The translations under genes were made by a program, and so were the position numbers. The notes under the pieces are model-generated. The model worked only from the letters and a program-made list of their open reading frames with translations, was not told the origin of the DNA and did no database searches. From contig DYGY01000019.1 of the NCBI GenBank assembly GCA_020724425.1, positions 1 to 47,415 on the forward strand: a stretch of 47,415 bases of DNA. The letters are read 5' to 3'. This document shows positions 36,353 to 43,611 of this stretch, in pieces. Each line of letters begins with the position of its first letter. Position 1 is the first letter of the stretch. This stretch comes from Thermaerobacter marianensis. Its GTDB lineage: Bacteria > Bacillota > Sulfobacillia > DVGY01.

Positions 36353-36413
36353 ATTATCACCTCTTTGGTTATGATATTCTCTTTTGCTGATTAAAAAACC
36401 TGTTAATGGTTTC

Positions 36414-36443
36414 TTGTCAATTGGCGGTTTTATGTGTTAATAT
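36414..36443 (+). promoter_or_regulatory. Promoter of tRNA-Arg(CCT)/tadA
   Basis: TTGTCA (36414-36419), an 18-base spacer and TAATAT (36438-36443), 19 bases before the tRNA. Confidence 0.5.
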
Positions 36444-36462
36444 TATTGTTGCTAAAGTGCAT

Positions 36463-36539
36463 GCGCCCGTAGCTCAGGCGGATAGAGCAGCGGTTTCCTA
36501 AACCGCGTGCCGGTGGTTCGAGTCCTCCCGGGCGCACCA
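36463..36539 (+). tRNA. tRNA-Arg(CCT)
   Basis: 77 bases with encoded CCA. Acceptor GCGCCCG/CGGGCGC, D arm GCTC/GAGC, anticodon stem GCGGT/ACCGC with loop TTCCTAA (anticodon CCT). The T stem GGTGG/CCTCC contains a central T-T mismatch, which is unusual. Confidence 0.93.
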
Positions 36540-36544
36540 TTAAG

Positions 36545-36576
36545 GAGTCAGAGATCAGCTTGCTGATTTCTGACTC
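36545..36576 (+). terminator. Long hairpin between tRNA-Arg(CCT) and tadA
   Basis: GAGTCAGAGATCAG (36545-36558) pairs over 14 positions, one a G-T pair, with CTGATTTCTGACTC (36563-36576) around CTTG. It lacks a good T-tract (TTAGAAC follows), so it may process or attenuate rather than fully terminate. Confidence 0.5.
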
Positions 36577-36597
36577 TTAGAACATTAAGGATGAATT

Positions 36598-37056
36598 ATG
36601 GAAAAAACATTGGGCCATGAACATTTTATGAAAGCAGCACTTGAGGAAGCTAGGAAAGCTTTTGCGAAGGATGAAGTTCCTATTGGTGCTGTTGTGGTTT
36701 ACAAAGATGAAATAATTGGTAGAGGGCATAATCTTAGAGAGACTTTGGCTGATCCTACTGCCCATGCTGAGATATTGGCATTGAGAGAGGCTGGTAAACA
36801 TTTAGGAGACTGGAGATTAGAGGATTGTCTTCTTTATGTAACTATTGAACCATGTCCTATGTGTGCAGGAGCTATTCAACAGGCGAGAGTTAGTACTGTT
36901 GTTTATGGTGCTAAAGATGCAAAGGCCGGGGCAATTGACAGTTTGATTGATATTGTTAGGGATGGAAGATTTAATCATCAGGTAAAAGTTGTTGGAAATG
37001 TTATGGCTAATGAAGCAGCACAAATTATGAAAGATTTTTTTAAGCGCTTGAGATGA
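36598..37056 (+). CDS. tadA: tRNA-specific adenosine deaminase TadA
   Basis: A 152-residue zinc deaminase that converts A34 to inosine in tRNA-Arg(ACG). The zinc/catalytic motifs are H56-A-E58 (PTAHAEIL) and C86-P-M-C89 (PCPMCAGA). It starts MEKTLGHEHFMKAAL, matching the family N-terminus; the ribosome-binding site is AAGGAT. Its stop is four bases before tRNA-Ser(CGA), so tRNA and deaminase are on one transcript. Its expected substrate gene is also in this window. Confidence 0.94.
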   Translation: MEKTLGHEHFMKAALEEARKAFAKDEVPIGAVVVYKDEIIGRGHNLRETLADPTAHAEILALREAGKHLGDWRLEDCLLYVTIEPCPMCAGAIQQARVSTVVYGAKDAKAGAIDSLIDIVRDGRFNHQVKVVGNVMANEAAQIMKDFFKRLR

Positions 37057-37060
37057 GTTT

Positions 37061-37145
37061 GGAGGGGTGTCCGAGTGGCTTATGGTGCGGCTCTCGAAAA
37101 GCCGTGTTCTGAGAGGAACCGTGGGTTCAAATCCCACCCCCTCCG
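37061..37145 (+). tRNA. tRNA-Ser(CGA)
   Basis: 85 bases without CCA. Acceptor GGAGGGG/CCCCTCC, anticodon stem CGGCT/AGCCG with loop CTCGAAA (anticodon CGA), a long variable arm, T arm GTGGG/CCCAC and discriminator G. It begins four bases after the tadA stop. Confidence 0.94.
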
Positions 37146-37224
37146 CAGGATATTAATCTTGCAAAATTAATGATGATTTGATATGATGTCATTTGCAGCA
37201 GTAATTATATAGCTATTTTTTGGA

Positions 37225-37314
37225 GGAAGGGTGCAGGAGTGGTTTATCTGGCACGCCTGGAGAGCGTGTGTAGGTTAACGCCTACCGTGGGTTCGAATCC
37301 CACCCCTTCCGCCA
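37225..37314 (+). tRNA. tRNA-Ser(GGA)
   Basis: 90 bases with encoded CCA. Acceptor GGAAGGG/CCCTTCC, anticodon stem CACGC/GCGTG with loop CTGGAGA (anticodon GGA), a long variable arm GTAGG/CCTAC and discriminator G. This isoacceptor reads UCC, the specifier codon of the T-box at 29.5 kb. Confidence 0.95.
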
Positions 37315-37323
37315 TTTATTATT

Positions 37324-37591
37324 GACCGTGCTAGACGGGGAGGTAGCGGTGCCCTGAACCCGCAATCCGCTATAGCGGGGTTGATGCTTACTCGAGGCAG
37401 CATCTTGTGGAGTTAGGTCTTGACGGGCAGTGTTGAGGACTGGGTCCCACGCAACGGAAGCTTGTGAACCCCGTCAGGTCCGGGAGGAAGCAGCGGTAAG
37501 CGAATCCTTTCGTGTGCCGTGGGTTAGCCGAGTCTGAGCCAGCCATCAAGGAGCCGTTCGGAAGGTGTGAGTCGACAGTAAGTGCACGGTC
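37324..37591 (+). ncRNA. ffs: Signal recognition particle RNA (large bacterial type)
   Basis: About 268 bases. The ends pair (GACCGTGC at 37324-37331 with GCACGGTC at 37584-37591). The central Ffh-binding domain carries the conserved GGTCCGGGAGGAAGCAGC (37478-37495). The extra length beyond the about 110-base E. coli 4.5S RNA provides an Alu domain, as in Bacillus scRNA. It lies between tRNA-Ser and dnaX, the typical Bacillota position. It works with Ffh and FtsY in membrane targeting. Confidence 0.95.
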
Positions 37592-37601
37592 ATAAGTATA
37601 T

Positions 37602-37628
37602 AAGACGTCTTTTAGGCGTCTTTTTTTT
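37602..37628 (+). terminator. Terminator of SRP RNA
   Basis: AAGACG (37602-37607) pairs with CGTCTT (37617-37622), followed by six Ts. Confidence 0.8.
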
Positions 37629-37694
37629 GTTTGACAGGAATGCGTAGATGGTATAGAGAATCAGTATAACAAGCATTGTTGAAGAGGTGGTTTA

Positions 37695-39200
37695 ATGGCG
37701 TATCGAGCCCTATATAGAACCTGGCGTCCTCAATCGTTTACGGATGTAGTAGGACAACAACATATAGTAAAAACATTAAAGAATGCACTTCAACAGGAGA
37801 GGTTAACCCATGCCTATCTTTTTACTGGACCTCGGGGAACAGGTAAAACAAGCATAGCAAAGATTCTTGCTAAGGCTGTTAACTGTCAGAATGGTAGCGG
37901 TGAACCATGTAATCAATGTCATACCTGTATTAGTATTCAAGAAGGGCATTCTATGGATGTTATTGAAATAGATGCTGCTTCAAACCGAGGTATTGATGAA
38001 ATGCGGGAGTTAAGGGATAAGGTGAGATATGCTCCAGCGGAGAATCGCTATAGGGCATATATTATAGATGAGGTTCATATGTTAACTGAGCCAGCTTTTA
38101 ATGCTTTGTTAAAAACGCTTGAGGAACCACCCGGGCATACACTATTTATTTTGGCTACTACTGAGCCACAGAAAATACCTGTAACTATTTTGTCCAGATG
38201 TCAGAGGTTTGATTTTCACCGTTTGACTAACCAGGAGATTGTTGAGAGGTTAAGAGAAATAGCAACAGATGGTGATATAGATGTAACTGAATCTGTATTG
38301 CATTATATTGCTAAATATGCAGATGGAGGATTAAGAGACGCTTTAAGTTTGTTTGATCAGTGTTTAGCCTATGCAGGTAAGATCATTACTGAAAAGGATG
38401 TTCTAGATATCCTAGGCAAATCAAGTAAGGATCAGTACTCTAGTTTGACTAGTATGGTATTAGAGGGAAAGATTGTTGATGCTCTAATCGTACTAGATAA
38501 AACCCTGGAAAGTGGTAAGGATGTTCATCAGTTCTTAACGGGTTGGCTCTCATACTGGCGAGAAATCCTTTTGGTTAAGTTAGGTGCAAGCCATCTTGTG
38601 ATAGATGACATTCTTAAAGAACAAGCCAGTTCTCTTAGCAAAGATGAATTGATAAGTGTAATAGATTTGCTTTCTGATATAGGGAAGAATATAAAATGGA
38701 GTACAGAACCACGACTTATACTTGAGATAGCAGTGATAAAACTGGTAAACTTGGTAGGTAAGGAAATGTTAGATGTTCAAGTAGCTGAGAAAAAACCAAG
38801 CAAAGCTCCGGTGAAAAAGGAAGAAGACAAAGAAAAAACTGCTATAATTGAGCAAATCAAGAAAGATTGGAAGAATATCGTTTCTTTAGTGGGTAAAAAG
38901 AGCGTTAAAGCCCAAGCCTTATTAGTGGAGGCTGTTCCTGTTGACGGTAGGCCGGGTACACTTACTCTATTGTTTAATCATTCTTTTCATAAAGAGAGTT
39001 TTGAAGGCAGTCAGGGTAAGAATCGTCTACTCTTAGAGCAAATTATTAGCCAGAAGTATGGAGAAGACATAAAGATAATATGTATTCTCAAAGGTGAAAA
39101 AGTGGCAGAAGCAAAAGAAGATCCTTTAGTTGATTCTGCTAAAGAGTTGTTTGGCGCTGAAGTTGTTCAGGTCAAAGATAAAAATCCGTTTGATAAATAG
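37695..39200 (+). CDS. dnaX: DNA polymerase III subunits gamma/tau
   Basis: A 501-residue clamp-loader ATPase: Walker A GPRGTGKTS (about 45-53), a four-Cys zinc module (CxxxxxxxxCNQCHTC, about 64-80), Walker B IIDEVHML, the SRC sensor and a lid domain. A C-terminal tau-like region (about 370-500) begins with a Lys/Glu-rich linker. With delta and delta' it loads the DnaN clamp. It is followed by ybaB and recR, the usual dnaX-ybaB-recR operon. Confidence 0.96.
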   Translation: MAYRALYRTWRPQSFTDVVGQQHIVKTLKNALQQERLTHAYLFTGPRGTGKTSIAKILAKAVNCQNGSGEPCNQCHTCISIQEGHSMDVIEIDAASNRGIDEMRELRDKVRYAPAENRYRAYIIDEVHMLTEPAFNALLKTLEEPPGHTLFILATTEPQKIPVTILSRCQRFDFHRLTNQEIVERLREIATDGDIDVTESVLHYIAKYADGGLRDALSLFDQCLAYAGKIITEKDVLDILGKSSKDQYSSLTSMVLEGKIVDALIVLDKTLESGKDVHQFLTGWLSYWREILLVKLGASHLVIDDILKEQASSLSKDELISVIDLLSDIGKNIKWSTEPRLILEIAVIKLVNLVGKEMLDVQVAEKKPSKAPVKKEEDKEKTAIIEQIKKDWKNIVSLVGKKSVKAQALLVEAVPVDGRPGTLTLLFNHSFHKESFEGSQGKNRLLLEQIISQKYGEDIKIICILKGEKVAEAKEDPLVDSAKELFGAEVVQVKDKNPFDK

Positions 39201-39212
39201 GAGGAACTGAAT

Positions 39213-39527
39213 ATGAATATGAACAAGATTATGAAGGATTTACAGAAGATGCAACAACAGGTTGATAGGATGCAGGAAGAACTAGCTGAGCGTACTGTTG
39301 AAGCAACTGCGGGTGGAGGTATGGTTAGAGTCGTTTGTAATGGTCGTCAGGAGATTATTAGTATAGATATTGACAAAGAGGTTGTTGATCCTGATGATGT
39401 TGAAATGCTACAGGATCTCGTGTTAGCGGCTGTTAATGAGGCTTTACGTACTTCTCAAGAGATGGTTGCTGATGAAATGGCCAAGATTACTAAGGGTGTT
39501 AATATGCCTGGCCTCCCAGGGTTTTAA
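39213..39527 (+). CDS. ybaB: YbaB/EbfC family nucleoid-associated protein
   Basis: A 104-residue DNA-binding protein with an N-terminal helix rich in Met, Lys and Gln ([19 protein letters not shown]) and the conserved core [20 protein letters not shown]. It forms tweezer-shaped dimers on DNA. It lies between dnaX and recR as in most bacteria; the ribosome-binding site is AGGAGG. Confidence 0.93.
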   Translation: MNMNKIMKDLQKMQQQVDRMQEELAERTVEATAGGGMVRVVCNGRQEIISIDIDKEVVDPDDVEMLQDLVLAAVNEALRTSQEMVADEMAKITKGVNMPGLPGF

Positions 39528-39533
39528 CCAAGA

Positions 39534-40133
39534 ATGTATGCACGATCAATTGCTCAATTAATTGAAGAACTTGGTAAGTTGCCTGGAATTGGACCAAAGT
39601 CTGCCCAGAGGCTTGCTTTTCATTTGCTATTTCAGTCTAAGGAAGAAGTTAAGGCTTTGATTGAAGCAATTGTTAAGGCCAAAGAAGAGGTAAAATATTG
39701 CTCACAATGTCAGAATCTCACCGATATCAACCCCTGTCCAATCTGCAGCGACTTAAATCGAGAAAAATGGCTGCTTTGTGTGGTTGAGAATCCTCAGGAT
39801 GTTGCCGCAATGGAGAGGATCAGGGAATACCGTGGTCAGTATCATGTTCTACATGGAGTTATTTCACCGATGGATGGTGTTGGGCCTGAAGATTTAAAGA
39901 TTCGCGAACTTTTGCAGCGCTTAAGTAATCAGGATATAAAAGAGATAATTATTGCAACAAACCCGACTGTTGAGGGTGAGGCTACAGCAATGTACCTTGC
40001 TAAGTTGATTAAACCTTTAGGAATTAAGCTTACTAGGATAGCTAGGGGTCTTCCAGAGGGTGGAGACATAGATTATGTAGATCAATTAACTCTAGTACGT
40101 GCATTAGAGGGTCGAAGAGAGATAGATAATTAG
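39534..40133 (+). CDS. recR: Recombination protein RecR
   Basis: A 199-residue RecR: the HhH motif (LGKLPGIGPKSAQRLAFH), a C4 zinc finger (CSQCQNLTDINPCPIC), and a TOPRIM domain (VVENPQDVAAMER). It acts with RecF and RecO to load RecA. The ATG lies seven bases after the ybaB stop. The IS relic begins only about 20 bases past its stop. Confidence 0.96.
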   Translation: MYARSIAQLIEELGKLPGIGPKSAQRLAFHLLFQSKEEVKALIEAIVKAKEEVKYCSQCQNLTDINPCPICSDLNREKWLLCVVENPQDVAAMERIREYRGQYHVLHGVISPMDGVGPEDLKIRELLQRLSNQDIKEIIIATNPTVEGEATAMYLAKLIKPLGIKLTRIARGLPEGGDIDYVDQLTLVRALEGRREIDN

Positions 40134-40148
40134 GCATAGCTAATAGTG

Positions 40149-40371
40149 TGAACCTCCCCCACAAACATGACATGTTTGTGGGGGCTTCCGGCTAGCCAAG
40201 ACGTATAGATCATTGGACTCTTGAGTTCAAGCTTTCGCTCCTAATAGGTATGAATCCATCAGTTCGGTAAGGGCTACAACAGTATGCCGTTTAGGCTACT
40301 GGCTAGGCCATTAGCGTCTACTACTTCTTGCTTTAGGCGATTGGTAGATATAAACAGGGATGTCTCTGAAC
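40149..40371 (-). mobile_element. Right end of a degraded IS200/IS605-type element with omegaRNA-like tail
   Basis: On the minus strand this stretch follows the end of a tnpB relic. It finishes in a long hairpin, CCCCCACAAACATG with CATGTTTGTGGGGG (40156-40184), followed by AGGTTCAC. A terminal hairpin preceded by GAAGC and followed by TTCAC is characteristic of the right ends of tnpB-carrying IS200/IS605 elements, where the 3' part also encodes the omegaRNA. Sequence outside the end (the putative guide side) is the 3' end of recR. No tnpA was found. Confidence 0.6.
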
Positions 40372-40640
40372 TCACCATATTTTATGATTGCTTAAGATGT
40401 TTTTGGCTTCGTGAACATCCCTGTGTGCTTAATGACCACATCGACCAAAATTTCTGAAATAGCCGTTCTATATTACTTCGCGATGCACGGAATTTCGTTT
40501 TCATAACGCGAATGACTCTCCCGATTTCAACACAAGAATATGAGCATGGATCCATCTCGCCAAAACCTGTATAAATGCTGGGCTATATGGCAATCCTATC
40601 TATACACCTATATCAGAATACAACATATGCTGATAGATGA
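40372..40640 (-). pseudogene. tnpB remnant (C-terminal fragment, decayed)
   Basis: Reading leftward to the TGA at 40372-40374, the frame encodes DVHEAKNILSNHKIW, which matches the conserved TnpB C-terminus (DxNAAxNIL). It is preceded by FGRCGH, like the second half of the TnpB zinc ribbon. An in-frame TAA (40429-40431) breaks it, and sequence further upstream has frameshifts and no clear homology. The 520-base gap between recR and the DUF2508 gene is explained by this relic; no intact gene is present there. Confidence 0.55.
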
Positions 40641-40653
40641 GGGGGTATCTTGA

Positions 40654-40914
40654 ATGGGATTGCTTAATAGTATTTGGGATAGTATGGCTGATAGAATCAT
40701 TCCTGAAGAAACTTATGGTTTAACGAGTCTAACTAGTGTAGATATGAGAATGGCTATTGAAGATGCCAGGCGTGATTGGCAGGCTGCCCAGAGCTACTTT
40801 TCTCAGGTATCTGAGCCTGATCTTGTTGACCATGCTATTCACTGGCTTGCTGCTTCAGAGAAACGCTATATGTACTTGCTCAAGAAAGCAAAAGAAGAAG
40901 GTTTGACTATGTAG
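40654..40914 (+). CDS. yaaL: DUF2508 (YaaL-like) protein
   Basis: An 86-residue, mostly helical, charged protein with the YaaL pattern of paired helices ending in EKRYMYLLKKAKEEG. In Bacillus subtilis yaaL lies between recR and bofA, exactly the order here. Its function is unknown. The ribosome-binding site is GAGGGGG. The IS relic lies between it and recR, so the ancestral recR-yaaL linkage has been interrupted. Confidence 0.8.
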   Translation: MGLLNSIWDSMADRIIPEETYGLTSLTSVDMRMAIEDARRDWQAAQSYFSQVSEPDLVDHAIHWLAASEKRYMYLLKKAKEEGLTM

Positions 40915-40963
40915 GCATGTTTTCCCTACCATTGCTCATATGATGAGACTGGGAGGGGATTTG

Positions 40964-41227
40964 ATGGATTATCTAACACTGGCGATTTACTTTCTGGCTC
41001 TTGCTGCTTTGTATCTAGTAGTTAAGTTCTTCTGGCTGCCAATACGAATCTTCTGGATATTGCTTTCTAACGCTATCTTAGGTGGTCTGGTTATTCTATT
41101 ATTTAACTGGGTAGGAGCATATGTGAATTTACAATTACCAATAAACCCCTTTACTGCTTTAGTTGTAGGTTTTCTGGGAATTCCAGGGGTAATATTGCTG
41201 ATAATACTGCATATTTTGTATGTATGA
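40964..41227 (+). CDS. bofA: BofA family pro-sigmaK processing regulator
   Basis: An 87-residue membrane protein with two or three hydrophobic segments and the family C-terminal motif NPFTALVVGFLGIPGVILL. In Bacillus, BofA holds the SpoIVFB protease inactive in the forespore outer membrane until engulfment is complete. Its presence suggests an endospore-forming ancestry. The ATG at 40964 is placed five bases after GGGAGGGG; upstream in-frame starts are less well placed. The operon order recR-yaaL-bofA is conserved. Confidence 0.85.
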   Translation: MDYLTLAIYFLALAALYLVVKFFWLPIRIFWILLSNAILGGLVILLFNWVGAYVNLQLPINPFTALVVGFLGIPGVILLIILHILYV

Positions 41228-41256
41228 GCCTGTTATACTATCTAACCAGGCTTTTC
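41227..41256 (+). terminator. Terminator after bofA
   Basis: GCCTG (41228-41232) pairs with CAGGC (41247-41251), with TTA/TAA extending the stem; TTTT follows. Confidence 0.65.
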
Positions 41257-41279
41257 TTGCTGTTAGATTCGTATAATTC

Positions 41280-41308
41280 TTGACGGCAGGTAGGTGAAGT
41301 GTTAGACT
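41280..41308 (+). promoter_or_regulatory. Promoter upstream of the por operon
   Basis: TTGACG (41280-41285), a 17-base spacer and TAGACT (41303-41308). Transcription would start near 41315, giving a leader of about 165 bases before porG. Confidence 0.55.
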
Positions 41309-41314
41309 GACAAT

Positions 41315-41481
41315 GAAAACAACCCATTGTGGCGATTTTACAGTCATACTAAAATCTTTTTTGATTGGGAATAAAGTGACGGTAACGTTTTCAAACAGGT
41401 ATGGACACTAGGCGGTCAGCGAGTGCCCGCCTTTTTCTATGTCCTGTCAGTTTAAATTACTGTAGGCAGGGGAGGAACATA
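41315..41481 (+). promoter_or_regulatory. por leader with two terminator-like hairpins
   Basis: The first hairpin is GATTTT (41334-41339) with AAAATC (41351-41356), then six Ts. The second is AGGCGG (41410-41415) with CCGCCT (41427-41432), then TTTT. GGACA (41403-41407) could alternatively pair with TGTCC (41440-41444), enclosing the second terminator. I do not recognise a known riboswitch. It could be an attenuation leader or carry a small RNA. Confidence 0.45.
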
Positions 41482-42063
41482 ATGGCTAGAATAACTGAAA
41501 TCCGCTGGCACGGCCGAGGTGGACAGGGAGCCAAAACAGCTGCTCTACTATTGGCGGAGGCTGCAGCGATTGCGGGTAAGTATGTACAAGGATTTCCCGA
41601 ATACGGCCCAGAACGTATGGGAGCACCTGTAACTTCTTTTAACCGCATAAGTGACCAACCAATTAGTGTACACAGTAGTGTATCTAAACCCAATATAGTT
41701 GTTGTTTTGGATCCAACTCTATTGAGTCGACCAGATGTAGTTGATGGTTTGGAAGCAGGTGCAGCAATTATTGTTAATAGTGAGCAAAGTGTAGAGGAAA
41801 TTCGTGTCAAACTCAATTTAGAAAATGAGGATATTAGGCTTTACACTGTTGATGCTAGCAAAATTGCTAAAGAAACAATCGGTAGGAATATTCCCAATAC
41901 ACCACTAATGGGTGCTTTAATTCGTGTAACAGAAATACTTCCTTATGAGGAATTTATGACTCAGATGAAGGAACAGTTGGAGAGCAAGTTCCGCCATAAG
42001 CCGGAAGTGATTGAAGGTAATCTAGCAGCTATTGAGCGAGCTTATCGGGAGGTGCTAGACTGA
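41482..42063 (+). CDS. porG: 2-oxoacid:ferredoxin oxidoreductase, gamma subunit
   Basis: A 193-residue gamma subunit (ITEIRWHGRGGQGAKTAALLLAEAA; FPEYGPERMGAPV), the domain III/G module of pyruvate or 2-oxoacid:ferredoxin oxidoreductases. The four-gene set porG-porD-porA-porB follows without gaps, as in anaerobes with the heterotetrameric enzyme. The ATG at 41482 follows GGGGAGG; an upstream extension to 41401 would be encoded in the terminator hairpin. Its stop overlaps the porD start (TGATG). Confidence 0.92.
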   Translation: MARITEIRWHGRGGQGAKTAALLLAEAAAIAGKYVQGFPEYGPERMGAPVTSFNRISDQPISVHSSVSKPNIVVVLDPTLLSRPDVVDGLEAGAAIIVNSEQSVEEIRVKLNLENEDIRLYTVDASKIAKETIGRNIPNTPLMGALIRVTEILPYEEFMTQMKEQLESKFRHKPEVIEGNLAAIERAYREVLD

Positions 42064-42374
42064 TGAGTAAACAGAAGCCAGGCTGGCGCGATATTCCAGA
42101 AGGTGGGTTAATTATTAACCCAGGTAGTGCTGAAGAATATAAGACTGGAGACTGGAGAAACAAGAGGCCAGTTTTTGATGCTGATAAATGTATTCAGTGT
42201 ATGCTCTGCTGGATTTATTGCCCAGATAATGCAATTAATCTTGATGAAGGTAAAGTTATTGGGATTGATTATGATCATTGTAAGGGTTGTGGAATCTGTG
42301 TGGTTGAATGTCCTGACCGTGCAGCAGCTTTAAGTTTAGAAGATGAGCACAAAAAAAATGAGGAGACAGAGTGA
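42063..42374 (+). CDS. porD: 2-oxoacid:ferredoxin oxidoreductase, delta (ferredoxin-like) subunit
   Basis: A 103-residue protein with two CxxCxxCxxxCP clusters (CIQCMLCWIYCP and CKGCGICVVECP), predicting two [4Fe-4S] clusters that pass electrons from the thiamine centre to ferredoxin. The N-terminal PGWRDIPEGGLI segment is typical of PorD. It overlaps porG by one base, and its end is 13 bases before the porA start. Confidence 0.94.
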   Translation: MSKQKPGWRDIPEGGLIINPGSAEEYKTGDWRNKRPVFDADKCIQCMLCWIYCPDNAINLDEGKVIGIDYDHCKGCGICVVECPDRAAALSLEDEHKKNEETE

Positions 42375-42387
42375 GGAGGCTAGCAAG

Positions 42388-43593
42388 ATGGCTATAGCTG
42401 ATAATCTCCGTGGTCAAAAAAGAGCAGCCATGACGGGAAATGAAGCAGTGGCATATGGTATGAAGCAGATTGAACCTGATGTTGTTGCCGCATATCCCAT
42501 TACTCCTCAAACAGATATTGTTGAGAAGTTTTCAAGTTATGTGGCCGATGGAGAAGTTGATACAGAGTTTGTTACAGTTGAGAGTGAGCATAGTGCTATG
42601 AGCGCTACTGTTGGTGCGGCAGCAGCTGGTGTACGTGCCATGACAGCAACATCTTCAAATGGATTGGCTTTTATGTGGGAAGTTGTATACATTGCTTCAG
42701 GCAGTCGCTTACCCATTGTTATGCCAGTTGTAAATAGAGCACTTAGTGGTCCCATTAATATTCATTGTGATCATAGTGATACCATGGGGACTAGAGATTC
42801 AGGCTGGATTCAATTATATTCCGAGAGTGCTCAGGAAGCATATGATAACTTGATTCAGGCTGTTAGGATTGCAGAACACCCTGATGTAAGGCTTCCTGTT
42901 ATGGTTATGCAGGATGGATTCATTACCAGTCATGGTATGGAGAACTTGAATGTCTTAGAAGATGACCTGGTTAAGAAGTTTATTGGTACATTTAAGTCTG
43001 AAAATCCATTGTTACAGGTTAACAAACCAACTACTTTTGGACCTTTAGATCTTCAAGACTTCTATTTTGAGCATAAGAGACAGCAGGTTGAGGGTATGGA
43101 ACATGCTAAGAAAGTCATCGTTGATATTGCTAAAGAGTATGAAGAACTAACCGGTCGTCAGTACAGCTATTTTGAATCATACAGATTAGATGATGCAGAA
43201 GTAGCGATAGTTGTTTTGAGTTCAACGGCTGGTACTACTAAGGTAGTTGTGGATGAGTTGAGAGAACAGGGCCTCAAAGTTGGTTTGCTAAAACCAAGAG
43301 TATTAAGACCTTTCCCTGCTGAGGAATATGCAGACGCTCTTAAGCATCTTAAGGCCGTTGCTGTTATGGATAGATCTGAAACCTTCTCTACAAATGGTGG
43401 TCCTGTTTTTAGTGAATTGAGATCAGCTATGTTTGAACTAGAAGAAAGACCACTTATGACCAATTATATCTTTGGTTTGGGTGGACGTGACATTTGGACT
43501 AAGGATATTAAAGGCGTATATGAGGATCTGTTTGAGATTGCTAAGACAGGGCAGGTTAAGAATAAAGTAAATTATCTGGGTGTCAGAGACTGA
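42388..43593 (+). CDS. porA: 2-oxoacid:ferredoxin oxidoreductase, alpha subunit
   Basis: A 401-residue alpha subunit with the pyrimidine-binding domain (MTGNEAVAYGMKQ; AAYPITPQTDIVE) and the transketolase-C-like domain. It builds the substrate pocket with PorB. The presence of a YPITPQT motif fits pyruvate/2-oxoacid enzymes; pyruvate is likely but branched 2-oxoacids cannot be excluded. The ATG at 42388, eight bases after GAGGAGG, was preferred to the ATG at 42343 within porD. Confidence 0.92.
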   Translation: MAIADNLRGQKRAAMTGNEAVAYGMKQIEPDVVAAYPITPQTDIVEKFSSYVADGEVDTEFVTVESEHSAMSATVGAAAAGVRAMTATSSNGLAFMWEVVYIASGSRLPIVMPVVNRALSGPINIHCDHSDTMGTRDSGWIQLYSESAQEAYDNLIQAVRIAEHPDVRLPVMVMQDGFITSHGMENLNVLEDDLVKKFIGTFKSENPLLQVNKPTTFGPLDLQDFYFEHKRQQVEGMEHAKKVIVDIAKEYEELTGRQYSYFESYRLDDAEVAIVVLSSTAGTTKVVVDELREQGLKVGLLKPRVLRPFPAEEYADALKHLKAVAVMDRSETFSTNGGPVFSELRSAMFELEERPLMTNYIFGLGGRDIWTKDIKGVYEDLFEIAKTGQVKNKVNYLGVRD

Positions 43594-43611
43594 GAAGAGG
43601 AGGACTGAATC

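Noticed and set aside
38785-38832. Programmed frameshift in dnaX to make a short gamma subunit
   Set aside because: Runs of A occur near the linker, but there is no classical A AAA AAG heptamer in frame with a following stop and hairpin that I can support.
41326-41343. Rex operator before the por operon
   Set aside because: Only one half-site (TTGTG) fits; the other half (TACAG) is too far from CACAA to call.
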